DNA from: Panicum virgatum
Taxonomy: Eukaryota > Streptophyta > Magnoliopsida > Poales > Poaceae
NCBI RefSeq assembly: GCF_016808335.1
Contig: NC_053148.1
Coordinates: 14,040,433 to 14,104,432 of the forward strand
Direction: 5' to 3'
Length of the DNA: 64,000 bases
Below the pieces are notes generated by a model, which was not told the DNA's origin, did not search any database, and saw only the letters and a program-made list of their open reading frames with translations. Below are positions 34,669 to 45,007 of the stretch, piece after piece (the first letter of the stretch is position 1; each line of letters opens with the position of its first letter). A program made the translations under genes and the position numbers.

Positions 34669-34860
34669 TTTTTTTGCAAAACACATTACACACGCAGACG
34701 CTTACATACACGCACCAAGAGAATCGTGGAACAACTTTAGAATAAAAAAATACGAGCACCTATGTGAAGTCGAGGACTCGAACCCAGATAGGCAGGTTGC
34801 ACCACAAGGAACCTTATCAGCTAAGCTATGCTTAATTAGTCGAACCACAATATTTCTTTC
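34669..34860 (-). mobile_element. tRNA-derived SINE
   Basis: On the minus strand there is an A-box-like TAGCTTAGCTGATAAGG followed about 30 bases on by a perfect B-box GGTTCGAGTCC, the internal RNA polymerase III promoter of tRNA-derived SINEs. The element continues through CTCGACTTCACATAGG and ends in an A-rich tail (plus-strand T run at 34668-34677). It does not fold as a tRNA: no matching acceptor stem is evident. No target-site duplication was resolved. Confidence 0.65.
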
Positions 34861-34959
34861 TTAATTTGATCTGTTAATCGAAACATGTGTCCTTCCATCA
34901 TTATGGCTGAATAAAGCAGCATCAATCAACAAATAAAATAAAAAAAGAAAAAAAAGAAG

Positions 34960-36604
34960 CGAAGCTACTGGACGTGGGGGGGCGACACAACGCCCCCACC
35001 CACCCGTCCCCTGGGCCACCGCCAGTGGCCATCCCCGTCGCCGGCGACCAACCAGGAAGCGGAGGTGGCCGGTAGTTGAGTCGAAGCCGGCCTGGCTTGC
35101 CTCCTCCCCTTCCCTCTCCCTCCCCTCCCTTTTCCCCCGACCTCACGAGCCTCTACCCTCCTTACACTGCCGCCGCCGGCCACTGGGAGGCGGATCTGGA
35201 ATCCCCTTTGCCGGATCTAGGCTTCTTTGATAGAGTTGGCCGGGAATCCCTCGTTGGGCGCAGCCTCCGGTGTGGGCTCCTCTATGGTCGGTGGCTGGCC
35301 CGCCCTCACTTTTCGGGGTACGCCTGGTGGCTGGCCCTCCCTGGCCGGGCACGACCCTCCCTAGTAGGGGCTCGCGGCCACTGGGGGGCGGATCTAGCAT
35401 CCCCTTCACCGGATCTGGGCTTGTTTGATAGAGTTGGCCGGGGATCCCTCGTTGGGTGCAGCCTCCGGTGTGGGCTCCTCTGTGGTCGGTGGCTGGCCCT
35501 CCCTCACTTTTCGGGGTACGCAGCCGCTGGTGGCTGGCCCTCCCTGGCCGGGCACGACCCTCTCTAGTAGGGCCTCGCGGCCACCGGCGGCCGGGGATCC
35601 CTCGTTGGGCGCGGTTGCCTGCAGCCGGCGCTCCATCCCCGGGTGCGGTGCTGGCAGCCGGTGCTCCCTCGCCGCTCCCTCGCCGGGTGTAGCTGGCCAT
35701 TGGTGGTGGCCCTCCCCCGCTGCTCCCTTGCCGGGCGGCACGTGGGTATTGCGGGGGCTTGCCTCGGTGGCGGTGGCTGGCCCATCAGTGTCCCTATCGG
35801 GGGGTGCCACGCTGCTCGCTCGCACCACGGACACCTTGCTAGGGTGTCAGTTTCTTCGGCTTTGGGTAGGGAATGGGATGAAGGCGAAAGCTAATGACTT
35901 GCTTGCGGGCCAATGACGGAGATGCCCTCGGACGCCGTTTATCTTGTTGAAGGCGTCATCTTTTCCATTTTCCCTCCTTGCTGATGTGCTTACAGGTAAA
36001 AGCCTTGACCATGTGATCGGACGACGACGGCGCCTGTGGTGTCGCTCCCTCCTTTGAGGTGTTGTCTTGGAAGCTCTACTAGTTACTGATGGACACCGGT
36101 CCCCTTTCGTCTAGTCCTGGTGATGGTCGTCAACTCTCCTCGGGGAGTTCCTGCTTCTGCGCTTGCCCTCGATTTACTTCATCCACCTTGTTTGGTTTGC
36201 GTTGGTCATCATCTGGTGGATGCTTTGCTGCCCCACTTCACTGGATGATGCTTTGCTGCCATTGTCGCGCTAGTAGTTGTTCACTTTGGGCGGATGCCTT
36301 GACGCCTTGGTTTGTCGGTTAGGTAGATGCTTTGCCACCTTCAAGCTCGAAAACATTTTGCATTATTGACGATGGTGTATCTGTTAGCAGATTCAGTTGT
36401 TTGGTCGAGTCTGGTTCGTGGGTTCGTGTGAGTTTCATCCTCCGTTGTTCTTGCTGCTACTGTGTTGTGTTGTGTTGGGGTCGCCTGCCAGTTGCTTGGT
36501 GGTGCTTGTAACCATTTTAATAGCCTATGCCTATTAAGGTTTGTAACAGTCATATTGCTCTTCTCATAATGGAATATGTGCTCATGCACGTTAGCGAAAA
36601 AAGC
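34960..36604 (+). mobile_element. LINE-like (L1 type) remnant with tandem GC-rich 5' part
   Basis: The segment opens with a C-rich tract, carries a GC-rich tandem repeat, and ends with a sequence typical of grass L1 tails: TTGTAACCATTTTAA..., then ATGGAATATGTGCTCATGC and a short A run after GTTAGCG. No endonuclease or reverse transcriptase frame is present, so it is an internally deleted or non-autonomous copy. The long frames on both strands are biased toward Gly, Pro, Arg and Ala and look like composition artefacts. The family call rests on the tail only. Confidence 0.4.
35178..35578. repeat. tandem repeat, units of 198 and 203 bp
   Basis: Units 35178-35375 and 35376-35578 begin GGCCACTGGG and share TTGATAGAGTTGGCCGGG, CAGCCTCCGGTGTGGGCTCC and ACTTTTCGGGGTACGC. 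A partial third copy begins at 35579. The two units look about 90 percent alike by eye. Confidence 0.85.
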
Positions 36605-36663
36605 AACTAGACGCAAGCAGATCCAACCAGCAGATGAAGAAGCTTACTCCAGCAGCTTGCATC

Positions 36664-37540
36664 CACTACTATATAAATCTTTTCTGAGGTGGGCATTTTT
36701 TATTTTCAGAGGAGGTTATAGCAAACGCCTCAAAGCAATGGTCACAGAAAATAAGACATTTTCAGAGACGGTTTTGATGTCTGCCTCTGTTAATCAAATA
36801 AAAAAATAAAAAAATAGTAGAGCCCACCAAGCCCATATAGGCCCGCCGAGCCCATCTGAGCTGCGGGCGCTGCCACCGGCTGCCACCGGGGCCGCCGCTT
36901 GCACCGCCGCCAGCCGATTGCGCCGTGCTAGTGAATGTCGCTCGCCCGCCCGCCGCTTCGCCGCCACGGCCGTCCTGTCCGTCGCCGGATCCGCATGCCA
37001 AGCAAGGAAGTAGGCCGCCGCCGTTGAAGGAGTAGGCCGCCGCCGCCCGCCCGTGGCTCCGTGCGGCCGCTGCCCGCTCACGGCTGCATGCGCGCGGATC
37101 CGCGCCTTGCGGTTGAGAGGGAGGGGGCTGGCGCTGCCGGTGACCATGCATGGTGGAGAAGGAGGGGGGCGCCGCCGGTGACCAGGGAGCGGCGGCCTGG
37201 ATCTAAGCGGACAAGGGAGGGGGATAGAGAGATTTGAGGGAGAGAGAGATTTAGTTAGGATTTGGGTCAGGTATATAGGCTTTATTGGGCTCGGCCCATT
37301 AACTGGGGCGGTTTTCTATAACGTGTACATTTCTGAAAATAGTGGTATTAACAGAGGCGGTCACGTTAAAGGTGCCCGCCTGTGTTAATCGATTTTACGA
37401 GGCGATTTCTATAACCGTCTCAGTTAATAGGAAATGACGACCTCTGTTAATGCTAGACATTAATAGAGACGGTTATTTTTTATACCCGCCTTAGAGCTCA
37501 AAAAATAAAAGGTTGTTGTTAATTAGTGTTTGCAGTGGTG
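36664..37540. mobile_element. 877-bp CACTA derivative
   Basis: The ends read CACTACTATATAA on the left and, inverted, CACCACTGCAAAC on the right; ATC flanks both sides (36661-36663 and 37541-37543). Inside the ends, variants of CGGTTATAGAAA and GCCTCTGTTAAT recur in both orientations as subterminal repeats. The middle is GC-rich, with a frame on the minus strand that I take for leader sequence, not a gene. The terminal match is imperfect, hence moderate confidence. Confidence 0.65.
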
Positions 37541-37543
37541 ATC

Positions 37544-38303
37544 CATCCAATGTTGGTGGAGCCATGGAGGGAGGAAGCGGAGGCGGTGATCCAATCAAAG
37601 GTGAATTCGCCTGACCCGTGAAGGGTCCAACCACTGCTGCACATCCATCAATGATGGTGGAGCCAAGGAGGGAGAAAGCGGAGGCGGTGTTCCAATCAAT
37701 GGTGGATTCGCATGACCGATGTGTTGTGGTTTCATTGGCTTCGGTACAATGCAAGATTGCAACTTTGCAGGTGATCTTCCTCTTGTGGAACATGGGACGA
37801 TGGTTGAGAACCAAACACTTGTTCGAGCATCCGCAGTACCCTATGGACTATGGTCCTCAGAGATGGGGCCAAAGATAGTTTCTTTCTCTTTCTTTTTTGT
37901 TCTGAAAGTATTAGAGCCAACCAAGTCTAATGAGAATGGTATTTCACTATTTTGATGAATCATCAGCAGCAGCACATGAAGTATGATGCATCAGCAATGA
38001 CTACGTTATTAAAAGTTAAACTTAGAAGCTCAAGGCAATGTACGAAAGAAAAAGAATCCATATGCAGCAGGCAGGTTCAGCGAACAACGCTCGCTCAAAA
38101 AGTTCAGTGAACAATTACATGTTACTCCACACCATCTTCTTTTTGTTGCGTTCTGGTTATTGAGTGGAAGTATCAGTTACTTATTATGCAAGTAATTTAG
38201 TAAGACATGGAGGGACTCCTCACCTTTGAGGTGTTGAGCTTTGGTTTGATTTGGCAAGTTGGCAAAGCTGTGTGCTGACAAATGCCAAAGTTACGCGCCC
38301 GTG
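37544..38303. other. intergenic with imperfect 100-bp duplication
   Basis: CATCCA...ATG.TGGTGGAGCC, GGAGGGAG.AAGCGGAGGCGGTG and AATTCGCCTGACC-like phrases occur twice, at 37544-37620 and about 37644-37721. The rest has no gene. Confidence 0.5.
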
Positions 38304-38417
38304 AACCGTTTGCGGGCACAGAGTAGTCGTTTACTAATTTAATGGGCCCCACGAGACTGCAACCGTTTGCGGGCACAGAGTAGTCGTTTACTAATTTACT
38401 GGGCCCCACGAGACTGC
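38304..38417. repeat. 57-bp tandem duplication
   Basis: Units 38304-38360 and 38361-38417 (AACCGTTTGCGGGCACAG ... GGGCCCCACGAGACTGC) differ at a single base by eye. Confidence 0.92.
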
Positions 38418-38445
38418 TACTTCGTGGCCTGCTCCATTCAAACTA

Positions 38446-38789
38446 AGGGCCTGTTTTTTTCGAATTTTTTTTCTGCTGTACAGTAACTTTAAAAGTTTAC
38501 CACTAATTAAGAGTATTAAATGTGAATAACTGATAAAATCCATTTCATAACCTTTGGATGAAATCGCGAGACGAATGTAATGAACTTAATTATGCAATGA
38601 TTAGACAATATCATGATACATTAAATGACATCTAATGACGGATTAATTAGGCTTAATAGATTCATCTCGCGCTTTTCTGTCCATCCATGTAATTAGTTTT
38701 ATAATTAATCTATATTTAATATTTCTAATTAGTATTATAAAAGTTTCCAAAAAGTTTTACCCAAAATTTTTGGGAACTAAACGCGTCCT
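38446..38789. mobile_element. hAT-like MITE, about 344 bp
   Basis: It starts GGGCCTGTTT and ends GGGAACTAAACGCGTCC; the inverted partners CATTAGATGTCATT/TCGCGAGACGAAT are the usual internal signature of this abundant grass MITE. It has no coding capacity. The target-site duplication is not clean. Confidence 0.65.
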
Positions 38790-39094
38790 TACTAACTGGT
38801 AAGGTGTCCGGCTGTGTCTAAGGTTCCATATTATACCTTTAGCATTTATTTATATTACAACACCGAGCGAACAACTTACTCAAATATCTTGCCTACAAAG
38901 AAATCACTCTATATAAACTAGCAAGAATTATAATTTAGTCTTATGCTAATTACCCCTGGATGATCAGTTTTAGCATGAATGTCTTCTCCGGTATATTTGA
39001 GATTCTTTGGACGATTATAGCAATTTTTGGGTTATATTTTTTTTAAGAAAAGGAAAACTGTTTCCAGGTTCTGTTACCGCAAACAGGTAAATTC

Positions 39095-39626
39095 TGTTGA
39101 CGCAGAATTGGCCAACACACAAGCGTTAGAACGCGCAGGATCACAACGATTACAACTGGACGAAGCACACCGGCGACCGGTCAGACCGATCGCGCCAACC
39201 GGTCAGACCGGTTGAGTGCAGAGAGCTCCGTAAAGACCTAGGGCCATGAGCTCGGGAGGGACCCGTCGGAGCTCGCAGATCTAGGGTTGTCTTGGAGTCG
39301 GCAGGCCACCCAAGATGCCTTTGAACGCCGTCGAGACGAGCAAAGAACAGCACGAGATTGGAAAAGTTAGGGTTTGGAGAAAAATAGAAAAATTATAATT
39401 TGTTTGATTTGATTGGTTAGAAGGACCTCAATCGTCCATGGCCTTTATATTTATAGGCTGAGGAGAACGTACCGCTTCCAAATCGGGTTACAAACAGACT
39501 CTACAAAGAAATTCTAACCAGATTCGGATTACACAGAGCCAGACCGGTCTGACCAGTCGGTCCGATCGGTCGGCCTGACCGGTCCGACCGGTCGTCCGCG
39601 CACTTTGCCAATTTTGACTGCTAACA
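39095..39626 (-). repeat. 3' LTR of the Tat element
   Basis: 532 bp, TGTTGACGC...TGCTAACA on the plus strand. It aligns over its length with 48313-48822 with scattered substitutions and a deletion in the other copy; identity is near 90 percent by eye and was not computed. The minus-strand TATA-like TATAAATATAAAGG is at about 39444-39457. Confidence 0.93.
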
Positions 39627-39855
39627 TATGCCCCCCTGCCTTTTTGGTGAGCTTTGCAAGCCAAAATGCAAATGCTAGAAACTAGCCTAAATACATGAAT
39701 TTATACAGAAAGTACAAGGCTAAAAATAATGCTAAGGGCGATACTCTATACCGGCCGTCTTCGTCTTCAAGCGTCTTGCCACACGCTGGGATAATATTTC
39801 TTCAAGTATCTTCCATTAAGAGCCCTTAGAAGACATTCTCCTTGCATTGTCTCCA

Positions 39856-40563
39856 TCATATAAGAGTTACCGAAGATAACATTGACGATCTTGTACGGTC
39901 CTTCCCAATTTGGCGACCACTTGCCGAACTTGTTGCTCTTTGTTCCAAGAGGTAATATTGTCTTTCATACCAGCTCACCAACCAAAAAGATTTGGCTCTT
40001 ACCTTCTTGTTGTAAGATCTAGCCGCCCGAAACTTGTCTTTCTCAATTTCCTTCAAAGTTTGCAACCGCTTGTCGCTTACTTCATCAATATTGTCCATCA
40101 TCAAGTCATAGTAATCAACAGCGGTAAGATCATTTTGTTTAGCCAATCTATAAGCGTCCAGATTCACCTCAACGGGCAAAACGACCTCTTGACCATATAC
40201 AAGCTCAAAAGCAGTAACCTTCATAGCACCATGTCTAGATATACGATGAGCCCATAATGCTTCAGATAGAACCTCATGCCACCTCCTGGTATTCTCCTCT
40301 ATCTTCTTCTTGATAAGCTTTACCAAGATCTTATTACTAGACTTGGCCTGACCATTGGCCTGAGCATAGTATGGAGATGAATTGAGTATCTTGATCTTAT
40401 AAGATTCGGCAAAATCACGTACCTCCTTTGAAATAAATGATGAACCTTGATCCGTCGTCCAAGTTTGAGGAATACCGAATTTATGAATAATATGCTCTGT
40501 AATAAACTCAATTACCTCTCGATGTGTCATATTCTTCAAAGGAACTATTTCGGTCCACTTAGT
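39856..40563 (-). pseudogene. gypsy integrase, catalytic core, lost active-site Glu
   Basis: The frame carries the integrase core: KWTEIVPLKNMTHREVIEF just upstream, the catalytic Asp in TTDQGSSFISKEV, then SSPYYAQANGQAKSSNK. In relatives the last motif is NGQAE with the catalytic Glu; here it is Lys (AAG, one G to A change from GAG). The element's integration activity is therefore expected to be lost. The C-terminal region (SEALWAHR ... VYGQEVVLPVEV) is recognisable. The first catalytic Asp would lie in the part removed by the insertion at 40566. Confidence 0.85.
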
Positions 40564-40565
40564 AA

Positions 40566-41546
40566 TCCCCTTCGACTCTCTTCTCGGCGCTACAGTAGAG
40601 AGAGGAGGAAAAGAGAGGCGTTCATCTCCGGGGTCGATCCCGTCGGCTCCCTGCCTCTCCGGCGACCGTGTCGGTGCCGGAGAGGGAGGGGAGCCGGGGG
40701 ATTCGATCGCCGGATGTGTATAGGGTAGACTACTAGTAGTTTAGGCCTAGTTTATGCTCGTTGTTGTCCTTGACGGTGGAGCTTTGGGTTCCGGCGATGG
40801 TGGTGATGCCATCCTGCCGAATAATGTTCCTATAGGGCCTCTCCGACGGCAACGGTGTCGTTGCTTCCCTCGGTGAGACTGCTGCTTTTGGCCCTTTGCC
40901 GGTGTTTGGTTGGCTTTCTTCTCGGTTGATTTTGGTTGATCGGTGAGGATGGAGACCAATCTTGCACGGCTCCTTTTCCTTCTGCTGGCGGCGGCCGTTG
41001 CTGCTGCGGCGGAGTGGAATCCTTTTGCTTCTCTCCTTTTCTTTGGTGGTGTTGTTGCTGTTGCCGTCGCCACCGGTGGGGAAGGATTGAGTTTTGGTTT
41101 TCTCCTCCTTCTTTTGTTGGGGTTGGAGATGCGTTGCTCCCCTGTGAGCTTTTACTTTCGGGTTGGCGGCTCCGTCGCTGGCTGCGGAGCTTCTTTCCGG
41201 TCACCAGTTTCGGTGATGGCGGATTAGCTTGGTGTCTTTCTTTTTCTTCGGTGGCAGAAAGAAGAAGACGGAAGACACAAGAAATAAGGAGTTTCTCCAC
41301 TTCGCCTGCAGGAGTGTTGGCCACCATTCTTTGGGCTTCAGTTCTCGAGTTTGTTGCTGGGTGTTTGCCTGTGCACGCCGAGTGTTTGCCTGTGCGGCCT
41401 TCTATACGATGCGCCATATAGGTCTGGAGTTTAGTAGACTATACAAGACTTTTAGATGATCAGGTTGTATTCCAGCGTGCTTGTAACTTGATGATGTACT
41501 CAACTATGGTCTAATATATTCCTTCTTTCGTCTAAAAAAAAGCGAC
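40566..41546 (+). mobile_element. poly(A)-tailed insertion within the integrase gene
   Basis: About 980 bp split the integrase frame. The segment ends in AATATATTCCTTCTTTCG and a run of eight A, with an upstream TGTAACTTGATGATG phrase, as in L1-type retroposons. It is GC-rich at its start. No reverse transcriptase motif or convincing protein is found on either strand; the minus-strand frame 40830-41417 is Lys/Arg/Gln-rich, without family resemblance. No target-site duplication is visible, and roughly 25-30 bp of integrase sequence between GDVA- and TKWTE-coding bases seem to be missing. It may be a processed transcript or a truncated LINE. Confidence 0.6.
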
Positions 41547-41606
41547 GTCCCTTTGAAGAAGGGGATTAATTTGATCAATGAAATCCAACCCCCAACCTCT
41601 GAATGG

Positions 41607-42071
41607 CTATGGCTTGATAATAGGATGCAATAATGCAGCAGGCATCAATTGAACATTACCGAAATGCTGACATTCCTCACACCCCTTATAATATCTAAAA
41701 CAATCCGCCATCATAGTTGGCCAATAGAAATCGGCCCTCCTAAGCAACCACTTCATTTTAGGAGCCGATTGATGTGTACCACAAATGCCTTCATGAACTT
41801 CTCCCATAGCAACACGGGCCTGATCAGAATCTAAACACTTGAGAAGTACGTCTTCGGCGGTCCGACGATAAAGTTCATTGTCGATCAAAATATATTTAAA
41901 TGACAAACGCTGAATACTCCGCACTGCACCACGACCAGGGTCCTTTAAATATGTCACAATAGCCACCCTCCAATCAGCAACCTCGGCCTTCCCTTTGGAA
42001 TTGGAAGAATTCGGTCTGACCGGTTCGTCTAGAACCAGTAACTCGGCTGTTGCTCGCATCGGCTTTCTCAT
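41607..42071 (-). CDS. gypsy integrase N-terminal zinc-binding domain (fragment)
   Basis: Contains the H2C2 zinc-binding domain of retroviral-type integrases: His in EVHEGICGTHQS, then KMKWLLRRADFYWPTMMADC and the Cys pair in GCEECQHFG. It lies between RNase H (upstream, at 42156) and the insertion that separates it from the catalytic core. The frame runs on to 41607 only because the following bases are open. The first part of the frame carries RPNSSNSKGKAE, made by one of the ACCGGT repeats. Confidence 0.8.
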   Translation of the reverse strand: MRKPMRATAELLVLDEPVRPNSSNSKGKAEVADWRVAIVTYLKDPGRGAVRSIQRLSFKYILIDNELYRRTAEDVLLKCLDSDQARVAMGEVHEGICGTHQSAPKMKWLLRRADFYWPTMMADCFRYYKGCEECQHFGNVQLMPAALLHPIIKP

Positions 42072-42155
42072 GTTAAAATATTTCTTAGTAACATTATAGC
42101 CAGATGCTTGCTGAGCCAGAGCATTTGCCTTCTTATTACTATCTCTCGAAATATG

Positions 42156-44063
42156 TCAAATTACAAATTCATCGAAGCAAGAGATAATATCAAGGCATCT
42201 ATCAAGATATGCAATCAAAGATCCATTATAATATTGGCATACCTTGGATACTTGCTGCACCACCAGAAGTGAATCACCATAAGCTTCCACATGTTTAACA
42301 CCCATTAATTCCAAGAATTCCAAGCCGAATAGAAGTGCTTCATATTCAACTTGGTTATTCGTGCGCTCTTCCTCCAATCGATTTGAGAACTCAAAGATAG
42401 TGCCATTCGGAGAAATCAAAACGGCACCAATCCCTTGACCATCATCACAAGCCGATCCATCAAACAACAATTTCCATGGTGTGCAAGTAACATAGTCGAC
42501 TTCCAAATCATGCTCATCATTAATCCGATGCTCAACAATGAAATACGTTATAATTTGGCCTCTAACAGCTCTTAAAGATTCATAGGCCAAATAATATTCA
42601 ACAAGTGCATAAGCCCACTTTCCGATTCTATGACTCAAAATCGGCTTCTGTAGCATATGCTTAATAACATCGGCTTGACAAGTAACTATGCAAGTACTTG
42701 ATAAAAGATAATGCCTCAGTTTGGTACAACCATAATATAATGATAAGCACAATTTCTCAATAAATGTATACCTTGTTTCTGCATCAATAAGCCGTCAGCC
42801 AATATATGTAATAATATACTCCTTTTCTTCGGTTTCTTGAGTCAAAACAGCACCAATAACTTTGTCTTCAGCAGCCACATAAAGCCTAAAAGGAGTACCT
42901 CTCTTAGGCGCCTTGAGAACCGGTGGTGAAGAAAAATATTTCTTGATCTTCTCAAAAGCTTCTTGCTGTTCTGCCCCCCAAGTAAATTCAGCTTCATCTT
43001 TCCACCGAAGAATAGGAGTAAAAACATCTATCTTTCCGGACAAATTAGATATAAATCTTCTCAAAAAGTTCACTTTGTCCAGAAACTTTTGCAAGTCCTT
43101 CTTGCAAGCAGGAGCCTCTACTTTCTTCATGGCTTCAATTCTTTTTGGATCAATCTCTATGCCCTTCTCATGAATAATGAAACCTAAGAACTTCCCAGCC
43201 GATACACCATAAGCACACTTGAGCGGGTTCATCTTCAATACATACCGACACATCCTCTCAAGAGCAAGTCTTAAATCAGCCAAATGATGACTCAAACCGG
43301 CCGATTTAATTACAATATCATCAATATAGACCTCCAATATAATACCAAGTAAATCATGGAAGATCAAATTCATAGCTCTTTGATAAGTAGCACCAGCATT
43401 TTTCAATCCAAAAATCATGACAACCCACTCAAACAAACCAACAAAACCAGGACATCTAAATGTCGTTTTAGACGTATCTTCTTCGGTCATAAATATTTGA
43501 TTGTAACCAGCATTACCATCAAGAAAACTGATAACACCATGTCCAGAAGCCTCATTGATCAACATATCGGCTATAGGCATAGGATATTCATCTTTAGGAG
43601 TAGCTTTATTAAGATCTCTGAAATCAATGCAAACTCTAATCTTGCCCGAATCTTTCTTCTCAACGGGCACAATATTAGAGATCCACTCCGCATAACGACA
43701 AGAGCGAATAAATCCAGTATCTAATAAATGATTGATTTCTTCTTTTATTCGGTCATACATAACAGGATTAAAGCGCCTAGAAGGTTGTTTATAAGGTCTA
43801 AAATTGGCCTTAATCGGCAGCCGATGCTCAACCAAATCACAACTCAAACCAGGCATCTTAGAGTATTCCCATGCAAAACAATCGACATATTCTTTTAATA
43901 ACTTTATTAAATCGGCTTTACAACCATCCAATAAATTTGCATTTACAAAAGTCAGCCTAGGAATAGAACCATCTCCAATATCTACTTTTTCTAAAGGATC
44001 AGCCGACGTAAAACCTTGGCCCAACTTGTCAAAATCACCGAAGTCCTCAATGGCGTCGCACAT
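42156..44063 (-). pseudogene. gypsy reverse transcriptase and two RNase H domains, one stop
   Basis: The frame starts upstream of VEHRLPIKANFRPYKQPS, covers the RT palm with CIDFRDLNKATPKDEYPMP and the active-site VYIDDIVIKS, and goes into the first RNase H (FRLYVAAEDKVIGAVLTQ). A stop near 42795 (after YIITYIG) interrupts it; the same frame reopens with LRHYLLSS and then the archaeal-type RNase H, LLFDGSACDDGQGIGAVL ... NNQVEYEALLFGLEF ... GDSLLVVQQVS. The second RNase H is the Tat-lineage hallmark. RT copies the RNA genome and RNase H removes the template. Except for the stop, the catalytic residues seen here are kept. Confidence 0.88.
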
Positions 44064-44116
44064 ATCGTTCGCCTTGTCCCGATAGTGCTCAATGCGCTGC
44101 TGCTGCCAGTCTGCGC

Positions 44117-44200
44117 TGAACCGGTCTGACCGGTCTGATGCACCGGTCTGACCGGTCGGCCGGTCTGATCGGTCAGAGGTAGCGGTCTGACCGGTCGGCT
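44117..44200. repeat. ACCGGTC(A/T)GACCGGT micro-repeat cluster
   Basis: Eight bases of the palindrome ACCGGT alternate with CAG/CTG/GAC spacers. Similar clusters occur at 39169-39213, 39541-39596, 45023-45110, 45549-45577, 46062-46144, 47690-47740, 48391-48432 and 48763-48780, in LTRs as well as between and inside coding frames. Translated, they give RPVRPV or DRSDRS strings. Confidence 0.9.
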
Positions 44201-44221
44201 ATGTATTGTCGCCCTGCTGCA

Positions 44222-45007
44222 TCATAGAAGTAAATGTAGCTGATTCTCCATCGGCTTTAAGACAACAGACACAAAACCCTCTTTGGTGTAACTGACCAAG
44301 TTGTAATCGGTCAAGTCCAGGCCCGATAAACACTTGATGTTATCATGTGCACCAACGAACTCGGAATCGGCGGTTGCAATGAAAGAAGATGCATCACCAT
44401 GCACTACTTCAATTTCATCACCGATCCACTGAATAAGGAACTGATGCAAGGAAGATGGAACGCATTGATTGGCATGAATCCAATCACGTCCAAGTATAAG
44501 GCTAAAGTTACCTTGCACCTCGGAGGTGAAGAATGCCGTTGCGATCGTTTTGCTTCCAACGGTCAACTCCATCGAAGCAACCCCCTTGGCACCAATGGGA
44601 TCACCTCGAACGCCACTTACCGTCATGTTCGTCTTGATCAGCTCTTCGTCCATCCCGCCGAGCTTCTTGTAGAGTGAATAGGGCATCAAGTTCACAATTG
44701 CCCCACTATCCACAAGCATATGAGAAACTGGCTTCCCGTTGATATGCCCCCACATGTAGAGAGCCTTCAAATGATTATCTGAATCCTTGGGCTTCTGAAA
44801 TATAGTTTCGCGGGGCCCAAAGTCCAGATGAGCAGTCTCCTCCTCCGGAATCACCAAGTAGTCTTCAGAAAAGCGCACAACATTGATCTCCATGTTCGTG
44901 CGTTCCGGAGAAGCCTCATAATCCACCAACTCCTCGTCTTCTATAGAAGCAGCTGCTGGAACCTCTATTGCGCTTGAAGCCGAAGCGAGAACATTTTCCT
45001 CGGCCAT
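44222..45007 (-). CDS. gypsy aspartic protease
   Basis: 261-residue open frame. The retropepsin active site is HMLVDSGAIVNLMPYSLYKK, followed by the flap/core region ending LILGRDWIHANQCVPSSLHQ. DSG replaces the more common DTG; both are used in active retropepsins. It corresponds to the C-terminal part of the frame at 917-2716 in the first element. It lies just upstream of RT; the gap 44064-44221 contains a dense ACCGGTC repeat cluster. Confidence 0.83.
   Translation of the reverse strand: MAEENVLASASSAIEVPAAASIEDEELVDYEASPERTNMEINVVRFSEDYLVIPEEETAHLDFGPRETIFQKPKDSDNHLKALYMWGHINGKPVSHMLVDSGAIVNLMPYSLYKKLGGMDEELIKTNMTVSGVRGDPIGAKGVASMELTVGSKTIATAFFTSEVQGNFSLILGRDWIHANQCVPSSLHQFLIQWIGDEIEVVHGDASSFIATADSEFVGAHDNIKCLSGLDLTDYNLVSYTKEGFVSVVLKPMENQLHLLL

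Noticed and set aside
34750..34850. tRNA gene, because of A-box and B-box matches
   Set aside because: No acceptor-stem pairing and an A-rich tail; a tRNA-derived SINE explains it better.
40830..41417. 195-codon minus-strand frame within the poly(A)-tailed insertion
   Set aside because: The A tail gives the opposite orientation; the frame is low-complexity Lys/Arg/Gln/Ser.
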